A DNA stretch of 5,507 nucleotides, taken from assembly GCA_902782815.1 (NCBI GenBank), contig CACZOS010000330.1, positions 1 through 5,507 on the forward strand, written 5' to 3'. Below are positions 1-5,507 of the stretch, piece after piece. Each line of letters opens with the position of its first letter. Positions within the stretch are counted from its first letter, which is position 1. Made by a program: the position numbers and the translations under genes. Source of the stretch: an uncultured Lachnospiraceae bacterium (GTDB taxonomy: Bacteria; Bacillota; Clostridia; Lachnospirales; Lachnospiraceae). The notes below the pieces were generated by a model. It saw only the letters and a list, made by a program, of their open reading frames with translations, was not told the origin of the DNA and ran no database searches.

Positions 1-3
1 ATT

Positions 4-1947
4 CTATACATTCATAAATCCCACTTTACGTTTTTCTTTTTCAGCCATCCGATCAAATACGGAATTTTTTTCTTCCAGTGCGGCAAGAATATCCGCCTCC
101 GTCATCCGGTTCAGCTCCTTTTTGGAATACTTTCTGCTTCCTGACATCCGTCCTGCCATTTGCGTGATCCCACATTCCAAAAGAGATCTTGCCTCGCGTC
201 CGTTTCCAAAATCCCGGGTTTTGATGCGTTTTTCAAAGTATTCCCGGATCTTTTCATCGGCTCCATGGTCTGCCTCCAGCCCTTTGGACCTGGCCTGAGC
301 ATGAAAGATTCCGATCATCTCTTCCGCAGTATAAGACGGGAAAAAGATAGTTGCATTGATCCGGCTGGTGATCCCCGGATTCGCCCTCAGGAAATTCCTC
401 ATAAGATTTCCTTCCCCATCCATGTCTTCTCCGCCATACCCGGCAAAGATCACCAGCCGGTCCATGGCATGCGCTTCCAGTTCAATACATAGCTGTGCGA
501 TCGCTTCCTGACTGAAGGTATCCGAATCGCCATTCTGACTCACCAGCGAATACGCCTCATCGATAAAGATCACATCATATCTTTCAAATATTTCCCTCAC
601 TTTTTCCGTAGTCCACCCGACATATTTTCCTTTCAGTTCCGCTCCATTCACACTTAAAAAACGGTTTCCCTTAAGCAGCCGTTCTTCCCTTAAAATATCC
701 CCGATCAGTTGTGCTACTGTCGTTTTGGCTGTACCCGGCGCTCCCAGCATCATAAAAACATTATGGTATCCCAGACCTTTCAGACCGCGTTCCCTGCGTA
801 TCTTCTGATACCGTAAATTGTTTACGATGCTTCGCACCCGTTTCTTGACCTCTGAAAGCCCGATCAGTTCTTCATCCAAACGCTTCCATGCATCCGCCTT
901 TTTTTTGATCTCCTGCTCTTTACCGGAAAACAGGATGGAGAAATCATCCTCTGTCAGAGTTTTTCCATTTTTCTTTCTTTTCACAACATATACAACTGCC
1001 TTTTCCACAAACGACGAGCGTATTCCGTTTTCTCCGCACAAATCTAACAGTTTTTCCACCACTTTTTCCGAGTGAAAATCCCTATATAATCGGCATCCCT
1101 CTTCTTTTGCTCTGCTTCTGAGGATTGCACCGTAAAACCGCTTTTCTTCATCCTTGTCCATAACTACTTTCACATACTCCGCTCCGGTATTTACCATCGA
1201 CCTCTTCATCGCATCATCTCTGTCTATATCAAGAAATGCAAAGGGTGATTCCTGCTCCTCTTCTTCCGGGTACACATTTTTTCGATCCGTTTCTTTCAAT
1301 TGAGCATCCACCTGAATAATATAAATACGCGGGTTGTCTTCAAACAATTCCATCATTTCCTCTGTTATCACGTGACCTCCGAACAAATCTGTAAAGATAC
1401 AGATCGGATTCCTGCCACATTCCGTCCAGAATGGCTTATGCTGATCCACAGACCTTGCATACCCGGCTGCAAATCCCCCTCCAAACATTCCTCCCGTTTC
1501 CCCCTCTTCCATCAGATAACGATTGATATCCGACCAGGCTATCCGGATGATATACCCCGGATCATCGATGAACTCTCTCCCATCCGTTTCTTCTTCTTCG
1601 TCTTCGAACAAAAGATCAAAATCCTCGCTCCAATCCATATCCGGGGTTTGCTCCTCTGCCTCCTCACAGCAATCGTATTCTTCATCTAACAACGCTTCCA
1701 TCCACGCCATGGCAAGCAGTCCTTCTTCTTCTCGTCCGGTGTGAATATAATATACCTTCTCTTTTCTTTCCAGCTGCAGGACAGATGGTATCTCTCTCAG
1801 GAAGACCGCTCCTGCATCAATATCCTCACGCAGATCCTTTTCGCTGTATCCTTCCGGTACGGCTATATATTCCGCCCGTTCCCTATGCCCCTTTTCATTA
1901 AGGATCTTTATGTGCTTTTTTGCCTGTGTCATATGAAATGCTTTCAT
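4..1947 (-). CDS. AAA+ ATPase, CbbX/SpoVK-like, with degenerate N-terminal AAA module
   Basis: This 647-residue protein is an ATP-driven remodelling enzyme, presumably cytoplasmic because no signal peptide or membrane segment is visible. The C-terminal module (about 355-645) is complete. It has Walker A GAPGTAKTT at 402-410, Walker B VIFIDEAYSL at 459-468, a sensor-1-type strand LVIFAGY at 498-504, the NPGITSRI arginine-finger region at 523-530, and sensor 2 GNGREAR at 581-587. This order, with IDEAYSL and NPGxxSRI, is typical of the CbbX/SpoVK group. Residues 60-345 look like a second, inactive AAA fold: GREEEGLL at 71-78 in place of a P-loop, an acidic insert at 88-123, strands at 182-186 and 207-213, and a helical-lid-like stretch ending LTEDDF at 331-336. 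The first ATG is chosen because AAGGAG lies 6 bases upstream; Met6 lacks such a site. The gene is probably co-transcribed with the 64-residue gene upstream. There is no Rubisco context, so it is not called cbbX. The substrate is unknown. Confidence 0.93.
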   Translation of the reverse strand: MKAFHMTQAKKHIKILNEKGHRERAEYIAVPEGYSEKDLREDIDAGAVFLREIPSVLQLERKEKVYYIHTGREEEGLLAMAWMEALLDEEYDCCEEAEEQTPDMDWSEDFDLLFEDEEEETDGREFIDDPGYIIRIAWSDINRYLMEEGETGGMFGGGFAAGYARSVDQHKPFWTECGRNPICIFTDLFGGHVITEEMMELFEDNPRIYIIQVDAQLKETDRKNVYPEEEEQESPFAFLDIDRDDAMKRSMVNTGAEYVKVVMDKDEEKRFYGAILRSRAKEEGCRLYRDFHSEKVVEKLLDLCGENGIRSSFVEKAVVYVVKRKKNGKTLTEDDFSILFSGKEQEIKKKADAWKRLDEELIGLSEVKKRVRSIVNNLRYQKIRRERGLKGLGYHNVFMMLGAPGTAKTTVAQLIGDILREERLLKGNRFLSVNGAELKGKYVGWTTEKVREIFERYDVIFIDEAYSLVSQNGDSDTFSQEAIAQLCIELEAHAMDRLVIFAGYGGEDMDGEGNLMRNFLRANPGITSRINATIFFPSYTAEEMIGIFHAQARSKGLEADHGADEKIREYFEKRIKTRDFGNGREARSLLECGITQMAGRMSGSRKYSKKELNRMTEADILAALEEKNSVFDRMAEKEKRKVGFMNV

Positions 1948-1995
1948 ATCTCTCTCCTTATTTTTTCCTGCAAGGTTTACAGACCCGGTGGCGAT

Positions 1996-2190
1996 TCAGG
2001 AATCTTTTTTCTCCGCCTCCGCTACATGTTTCACTGCTTCGTTCAACTTTTCTGCCGCATCAGCATTGCGAAACTGCAGCAACTTCAGAAAATTAACCGA
2101 TGCTCCACCGTATTCATGCGGCGTTACAATTCCCGCACGTATCAGATCCGTCCAGTCACCCTCTGTCTTCCCCTGATCATCTCTTTTCAT
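1996..2190 (-). CDS. small conserved-looking hypothetical protein (64 aa)
   Basis: I do not recognise this family. The protein is soluble and charged. An N-terminal half with GDWTDLIRAGIVTPHEYGG is followed by a probable amphipathic helix (about 35-60, rich in Ala, Glu and Lys). No Cys, signal peptide or membrane segment is seen. It is supported as a real gene by a strong ribosome binding site (AGGAGG, 8 bases before the ATG) and by its place 48 bases ahead of the AAA+ gene on the same strand. It would be the first gene of that unit and so a candidate partner, adaptor or substrate of the ATPase (inference). Its TGA stop lies in frame with the ATPase start, and the 16 codons between contain no further stop. 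Confidence 0.72.
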   Translation of the reverse strand: MKRDDQGKTEGDWTDLIRAGIVTPHEYGGASVNFLKLLQFRNADAAEKLNEAVKHVAEAEKKDS

Positions 2191-2401
2191 AACATCAGCC
2201 TCCTCTTTTTTGAAATACCGGATCTGCCCTTCACATCAAAGCAATGACCCTGATAGTTTTATTATTCCATAAGATCCTTCATTTACACGGACAGATTTGT
2301 CCTTTCGGCAGATCTTCGATAAGAACACCGCGTTCCGATTGCGGAACGCTCGCGCTGGGGCACGATTGCTACCCGGAGGAATTTCCTATAATGTAAAAAA
2401 A
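2191..2401 (-). other. leader/intergenic region of the 64 aa-AAA+ unit
   Basis: This gap lies between the WYL gene terminator and the 64-residue gene, so the second unit should start here. I find no good sigma-A promoter. The best weak pair on the minus strand is TGTAAA-17-TAATAA near 2258-2286, with only 3 of 6 matches in each box. A second weak pair is TTGATG-16-TATTTC near 2213-2240. The region also holds GGACA/TGTCC at 2289-2302 (4-base loop) and a distant 8-base inverted pair, GATCTGCC at 2221-2228 with GGCAGATC at 2307-2314. No known riboswitch class was recognised, and no protein start with a ribosome binding site is seen. Confidence 0.4.
2289..2374. repeat. cluster of three short hairpins, possible intergenic repeat element
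   Basis: Three inverted repeats follow one another. They are GGACA-GATT-TGTCC (2289-2302), GCGTTCCG-ATTG-CGGAACGC (2330-2349, perfect 8-base arms), and GGGGCA-CGAT-TGCTACCC (2357-2374, with a two-base TA bulge). All three loops are 4 bases and fall on the same short sequence: GATT recurs at 2294, 2337 and 2364, and CGATTGC at 2336-2342 and 2363-2369. None of the three is followed by a T-run, so they are not intrinsic terminators. The stacked architecture suggests a REP-like or mobile intergenic repeat, or a structured RNA leader. Copy number in the genome cannot be seen from one window. Confidence 0.45.
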
Positions 2402-2426
2402 GCACCCGCTCGCGCGAGTGCTTTTT
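2395..2426 (-). terminator. intrinsic terminator of the WYL gene
   Basis: On the minus strand, arms GCACTCGC and GCGGGTGC (2421-2414 and 2409-2402) close a GCGA loop, a GNRA tetraloop. The stem has 8 pairs including one U-G wobble. Five A's precede it and seven U's follow, and these can extend the stem. It begins 39 bases after the WYL stop codon. On the plus strand the wobble becomes a C-A mismatch, so the structure is better suited to minus-strand transcripts, in agreement with gene direction. Confidence 0.88.
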
Positions 2427-2459
2427 CTTCTCCATCAGGATATCAGCAGAGTTACCTAT

Positions 2460-3761
2460 TTAACGTGCTTTTTTCTTTGACTTCACTATTAAACCTGCTC
2501 TGCTCACTGCCTCCTGTAGTGCTTCCTTCACTTCAAGCACCAGACGATCCGATGCCAGAGGAATAACGACGGCATTATATTGGATACAGAACAGCCGCAC
2601 ATTTTGAAAACCGGCATGCACCGTCATCATCACATACTTATCCCGATCCAGTCCGTACTTCTCCGACAGCGGCAGTACCCCCAGTGCCCGCCCGAAATAA
2701 TCGATCGCCAGACTCATTCCCGTCCGAAGACACGCAAAAGAAAACTCCTCTTCTTCCGCCTCCCATGCTTCATACTGCATCAGGGGGTACCGTCTGGTAT
2801 ACAATTCCGCATTAAAAACGTCATCCGGACAAAAGAATTCCTGCAGTTCTTTAGGAATCTCCTCTCTCTTTTGATACTTCTGCTTCCGGTTCCGCGGTTC
2901 TTTTTCCACGAGTACCGGTTCCACATTCCAGATCCGGTCCACGCGGTAATGCGTCGGATTGGTATGTCCCTTATGGGTTACCACCAGATAGTACTGACCT
3001 CCGGCAAATACCATTCCATATGGATTGAGGATCGCCTGCTTTCCTTCGTTCTTTGTCTGCAGAACCATCCTTCCGTCCTTTTCCGTATAAACCCCATAGA
3101 CCACCCGGATCTGCAGCTTTTTACGCAATGCCTCGTGCAGAATATTGATGTTTTCCAGCACTATATTACCCGGCATTTGAACATCATCCGAAGGATCCTT
3201 TCTCTGCATGCGCGGCCTGGCAGGAAGTCTCCCTATGGTTTTCTCTGCATTCTGCGAAAAAGCTCTGCTTCCCAGCGTTGCTTCCCGGATCATCAGGTAT
3301 TCCTTCTCCTTCCGGGTCAGATAACCATTGCACACGATGGCAGCATTGATCATAGCAATATCCCCGGCCGTCAGGATCGGCTCAAACCAGTATCCACCAC
3401 CTGCTTCTGCCATAACCCTGCCGCCATATGCCCTGTATAATTCCTCTGCTACTGCCTTGGAAAACATACTGCTCTTTCCTTCATACCCATACCCTACCTC
3501 CAGTAGTTCCTCCATCCATCTGCGTACAGAACGTTCTGCGTTTTCCGCACAATACATATCCGCTCCGCCACCGTATCCGACACGTCTGTTCAATTCTCTC
3601 GCGATCTCCCGGATACTCATGACATGGTCACGATCCGTCTTTTCTTTCAGCAGGATTACGATCAGCGGCAGGATCTGGCTTTTGACTGCTTTCTCCGTCA
3701 CACTTCCCGCTGCTCTCTTTTCCATATTTTTAACGTTGCTCCCGGCTTTTACAACCTCCAT
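2460..3761 (-). CDS. WYL-domain transcriptional regulator
   Basis: This 433-residue protein has the standard three-part layout of WYL regulators. A winged helix-turn-helix lies at about 27-100 (MSIREIARELNRR, then SVRRWMEELLEVGY). A linker helical region follows at 125-165. The WYL beta domain is at about 203-285, with LNPYGMVFAGGQYYLVV at 245-261 and HYRVDRI at 271-277; these match the family's NPYgL...YYL and fRvDRI signatures. A C-terminal WCX-like extension is at about 340-420. Such proteins are DNA-binding repressors or activators whose WYL domain is thought to bind nucleotide or nucleic-acid ligands; several control phage-defence and CRISPR loci. GAGGAGG lies 9 bases before the chosen ATG. 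The gene has its own promoter and terminator, but upstream read-through is possible. Targets are unknown; the flanking units and its own promoter are the natural candidates. Confidence 0.92.
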   Translation of the reverse strand: MEVVKAGSNVKNMEKRAAGSVTEKAVKSQILPLIVILLKEKTDRDHVMSIREIARELNRRVGYGGGADMYCAENAERSVRRWMEELLEVGYGYEGKSSMFSKAVAEELYRAYGGRVMAEAGGGYWFEPILTAGDIAMINAAIVCNGYLTRKEKEYLMIREATLGSRAFSQNAEKTIGRLPARPRMQRKDPSDDVQMPGNIVLENINILHEALRKKLQIRVVYGVYTEKDGRMVLQTKNEGKQAILNPYGMVFAGGQYYLVVTHKGHTNPTHYRVDRIWNVEPVLVEKEPRNRKQKYQKREEIPKELQEFFCPDDVFNAELYTRRYPLMQYEAWEAEEEEFSFACLRTGMSLAIDYFGRALGVLPLSEKYGLDRDKYVMMTVHAGFQNVRLFCIQYNAVVIPLASDRLVLEVKEALQEAVSRAGLIVKSKKKAR

Positions 3762-3791
3762 CCCCTCTTACCTCCTCGACTACGGATCTGC

Positions 3792-3831
3792 TTTCCGCCA
3801 TGCATAATCTCGCTTCGCTCGATGGCGGAAA
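3792..3831. repeat. perfect 10-base inverted repeat in the WYL leader
   Basis: TTTCCGCCAT (3792-3801) and ATGGCGGAAA (3822-3831) are exact inverted copies around a 20-base spacer. The spacer holds CTCGCTTCGCTC (3809-3820), which reads the same backwards on one strand (a mirror repeat). The element lies in the transcribed leader, about 30 bases before the WYL start. There is no T-run on either side, so it is not an intrinsic terminator. Confidence 0.65.
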
Positions 3832-3836
3832 TGCTG

Positions 3837-3883
3837 TATACCTCGGGCATCCTTCGCTACGCTTCGGGTGCCCTCGTGGTATA
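3837..3883. repeat. large two-part hairpin in the WYL leader
   Basis: The outer arms are TATACC (3837-3842) and GGTATA (3878-3883). The inner arms are GGGCATCC (3845-3852) and GGGTGCCC (3866-3873), separated from the outer arms by an unequal internal loop of 2 and 4 bases. The single irregular inner pair is a U-G wobble on the plus strand but a C-A mismatch on the minus strand, so a plus-strand RNA would fold better. The apical loop holds a near-mirror repeat (3852-3865, CTTCGC-TA-CGCTTC), similar in kind to the neighbouring hairpin loop. Together they look like a REP-type palindromic unit. Confidence 0.62.
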
Positions 3884-3893
3884 TTCTGAATAT
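3881..3893. promoter_or_regulatory. palindrome near the transcription start, candidate operator
   Basis: ATATTC-T-GAATAT is a perfect 13-base palindrome with 6-base half sites. It lies 8 to 20 bases downstream of the -10 box, at roughly +2 to +14 if transcription starts near 3895. That is a classic place for repressor binding, so it is a candidate autoregulatory site for the WYL protein. The motif was not found upstream of the 64-residue gene. It also abuts the large hairpin and may simply be that element's edge. Confidence 0.35.
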
Positions 3894-3901
3894 TTACAAC
3901 T

Positions 3902-3929
3902 ATTGTACTATAAGCAGATACCGTGTCAA
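3902..3929 (-). promoter_or_regulatory. sigma-A promoter of the WYL gene
   Basis: On the minus strand TTGACA (3929-3924, a perfect -35) is followed after 16 bases by TACAAT (3907-3902, 5 of 6 for -10). The -35 box begins 4 bases past the stop codon of the upstream 78-residue gene. Transcription from about 3895 gives a leader of about 130 bases containing both large hairpins. No terminator separates the upstream unit from this promoter. Confidence 0.75.
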
Positions 3930-3933
3930 GGGA

Positions 3934-4170
3934 TCAGTCTTTCAATACAGTTTCCCACGTTTCCATGAATCTTACGATCGTATCTTCATAATCATCTGAA
4001 CTATAAAATAGTTCATAAGGCGAATACCGCAGTCTTTTTTTGTCTTTCCGCAGTTCCAGCACAACATCTTTTATAAAATCCCCTCCGGCGATCATATACC
4101 TTTCGGTCCCCGGAAATTTTTCATCGATGCATTCATTTAAAACCTTAATAAAATCACCGATATCTGTCAT
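3934..4170 (-). CDS. small hypothetical protein (78 aa)
   Basis: I do not recognise this protein. It is soluble and acidic, probably mixed alpha/beta. Features are an N-terminal helix (TDIGDFIKVLNECIDEKF), a central AGGDFIKDVVLELRKDKKR (28-46) and an aromatic, acidic tail with YSPYELFYSSDDYED (49-63). There is no signal peptide or membrane segment. Its ATG overlaps the stop of the upstream gene in an ATGA, and AAGGGAG lies a few bases upstream inside that gene, so translation is probably coupled. This suggests the two products work together in a fixed ratio. The gene ends just before the WYL promoter. Confidence 0.8.
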   Translation of the reverse strand: MTDIGDFIKVLNECIDEKFPGTERYMIAGGDFIKDVVLELRKDKKRLRYSPYELFYSSDDYEDTIVRFMETWETVLKD

Positions 4171-5495
4171 GTTTCTCTCCCTTTGAAAAGCAGATTTCCA
4201 TACCTTTGATATAGCGCATATGTCTCATGGGAAAGCAGTTTTGACATCTGCTTCTCACGGCTCAGCACCTCATACCACACATCGATGGCCTCTCCACAGC
4301 GTAATACCACCTGTCCGCATACAGACAACGATTCCATCAGCCCCAGAGGATATTCTTTTTCATCAATACGTCCGAACACTCTATGCCTCAGGATCAGTTT
4401 GTCCCCCAGCAAAAAAGCCTGATCCGCATAAGTCTCCCCGGTTCCTTCCTCTGTGATCATTTTGAATCTGAGCAGCAAGGACTCATAACCGATCCCGGGT
4501 CGCAGCTCCATCGCAAAATTCGGAAGTGTCGGCAGCGAGATCAGATCCTCCTGTATTCCATCCTCCGGATTGTCCGATATTTCCATGCCGATACATTCCG
4601 ATCCTGATTTCTCCATCGTTTCGCCCTGCATATCTGTCAAACCTTTTTCATTCAGTCCATGATCATTCCCTGCAAAATCCGGATGGAAAAGCGCTACCTG
4701 AAACGCACTGAGATACACCCCCTCACCGATTTCTGCCATGTGCCGGAGTTTGTCAAAATGCTCCCTCCCAATGGCTATATATTTCACATATACATCGCTG
4801 TCATCCCATTCATACCCCTGATCCGGATAACGGATCACGCTCACCTCTCCCGGTTTTGCCAGATCATCATATTCCACATCTCCCAGTTCCGGAAGAAAGG
4901 GTGAAAATACTATATCTCCAAAAGTATGTCTCCTCGGATCATGCACATAATAAATCCCTTCATCGATCTTTTCACCGATCACACTTCCCAAAGCAATCCG
5001 CCTGCCACCGTTTTCCCTTGGTGGTACCCACTGAAAGGCTCTGCATTTCGGACGTCTCCTGTACCATCGGTCGATCCTGTATTCATCCTTTTCCTCCTCC
5101 TCATCATCCGATCTCTGGTACGAAACCGGAACCAGATTTCGCCAGCATTCCCCATGCTTATGCAATTCCGGGAACAGAGCCCGGAGATTACCCATCAGGG
5201 CAGAGATCGTATATTGCTGCGCGTACCTCGGCGCATATGCATATACCACCTGAAGACTTCCTCCCCGGCTTGATTCCGGAATCTTTACGTACAGTTCCAC
5301 TTCTGAATAGTCTGCCAGCATCCTCTGCGCCTGCTCAGGATCTATTTCAAATTCCGGCTCCGCATGGTACATCCCTCCTCCGATATGCCGAAAAGTATGT
5401 CCGTCCATCTCATCCATATACGGATAGATACAGGTAAACGGTTCCAGGGTCTGATCCCTGAACAACGCTTCCTCCCGATTCAGTTCAAACTCCAT
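4167..5495 (-). CDS. large hypothetical protein (442 aa; 444 aa from the upstream ATG)
   Basis: I cannot assign this protein. Numbering below is from the upstream ATG at 5501. It appears to be a cytoplasmic alpha/beta protein without signal peptide or membrane segments. Visible landmarks are VELYVKIPESSRGGSLQVVYAY (68-89), an acidic patch DDEEEEKDE (132-140), a strongly basic RWYRRRPKCR (145-154), a beta-rich part with IYYVHDPRRHTFGDIVFSPF (183-202), a polar and probably flexible linker at about 277-320, and a C-terminal part with LLGDKLILRHRVFGRIDEKEYPL. The basic and acidic patches sit next to each other. No catalytic motif is recognisable. By length and likely phylum a DUF4026-type family came to mind, but this is untested. 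The ATG at 5493-5495 is preferred: GGAGG is 7 bases before it but only 1 base before the ATG at 5499-5501. The gene is coupled to the 78-residue gene. Confidence 0.85.
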   Translation of the reverse strand: MEFELNREEALFRDQTLEPFTCIYPYMDEMDGHTFRHIGGGMYHAEPEFEIDPEQAQRMLADYSEVELYVKIPESSRGGSLQVVYAYAPRYAQQYTISALMGNLRALFPELHKHGECWRNLVPVSYQRSDDEEEEKDEYRIDRWYRRRPKCRAFQWVPPRENGGRRIALGSVIGEKIDEGIYYVHDPRRHTFGDIVFSPFLPELGDVEYDDLAKPGEVSVIRYPDQGYEWDDSDVYVKYIAIGREHFDKLRHMAEIGEGVYLSAFQVALFHPDFAGNDHGLNEKGLTDMQGETMEKSGSECIGMEISDNPEDGIQEDLISLPTLPNFAMELRPGIGYESLLLRFKMITEEGTGETYADQAFLLGDKLILRHRVFGRIDEKEYPLGLMESLSVCGQVVLRCGEAIDVWYEVLSREKQMSKLLSHETYALYQRYGNLLFKGRET

Positions 5496-5501
5496 ATTCA
5501 T

Positions 5502-5507
5502 CCCTCC
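5502..5507 (-). promoter_or_regulatory. ribosome binding site that decides the start of the 442 aa protein
   Basis: The minus strand reads GGAGGG, directly followed by ATGAATATG. A 7-base spacer to the second ATG fits normal initiation; a 1-base spacer to the first does not. The window ends here, so the promoter of this unit is not visible. Confidence 0.7.

Noticed and set aside
4..1947. Calling the ATPase CbbX (Rubisco activase)
   Set aside because: Only the C-terminal module matches the group. There are no carbon-fixation genes nearby, the protein is far longer than CbbX, and the N-terminal half is unlike it.
2191..2330. A riboswitch upstream of the 64 aa gene
   Set aside because: No known conserved core was recognised, and the only structures seen are short isolated inverted repeats.
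2289..2426. A CRISPR array or integration site suggested by repeated short palindromes
   Set aside because: The repeats are not identical or regularly spaced, there are no spacers, and no cas or integrase gene is present.
2297..2566. 89-codon plus-strand frame crossing the hairpin block, the terminator and the end of the WYL gene
   Set aside because: It reads straight through a terminator and the palindromes, overlaps the WYL 3' end and has no ribosome binding site. It is better explained as structure in the intergenic DNA.
2580..3440. 286-codon open frame on the plus strand
   Set aside because: It lies antisense inside the WYL gene, whose domain motifs are clear. The translation is low-quality (rich in His, Arg, Ile and Pro) and lacks a convincing ribosome binding site.
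3837..3883. The large WYL-leader hairpin as an intrinsic terminator for the upstream unit
   Set aside because: Neither strand has a T-run after the stem, and the hairpin lies downstream of the WYL promoter within its own leader.
4856..5437. 193-codon open frame on the plus strand
   Set aside because: It is antisense to the 442 aa gene, with a Pro/His/Ser-rich translation typical of a shadow frame and no recognisable motif.

Overview
The window carries five genes, all on the minus strand, so transcription runs from high to low coordinates. Strong GGAGG-type ribosome binding sites, a consensus sigma-A promoter, short intergenic gaps and the WYL regulator style point to a Gram-positive Clostridia genome. 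My guess is a gut Lachnospiraceae member, on gestalt only. I see no rRNA, tRNA, CRISPR array, transposase or phage gene.

Layout in the direction of transcription. (1) 5495-3934: a two-gene unit with a 4-base ATGA overlap. It encodes a 442/444-residue protein that I cannot assign and a 78-residue acidic protein. (2) 3933-3762: an intergenic leader with a TTGACA-16-TACAAT promoter, a 13-base palindrome just downstream of the -10 box, and two consecutive large hairpins whose loops are mirror repeats. (3) 3761-2460: a 433-residue WYL-domain regulator, followed by a clear intrinsic terminator at 2395-2426. (4) 2401-2191: an intergenic block with three short hairpins and no convincing promoter. (5) 2190-4: a second two-gene unit, with a 64-residue protein and a 647-residue AAA+ ATPase 48 bases downstream.

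The large ATPase has a complete C-terminal AAA+ module of the CbbX/SpoVK type. Its N-terminal half appears to hold a second AAA+ module that has lost its Walker residues and carries an acidic insert. The WYL regulator sits between the two units and is the obvious candidate to control one or both. This is inference from position only; no operator shared between the units was found. The five genes could form one functional module (a dead/live tandem AAA+ engine, a small partner, two uncharacterised proteins and a ligand-responsive WYL regulator), but nothing in the sequence shows what it does.
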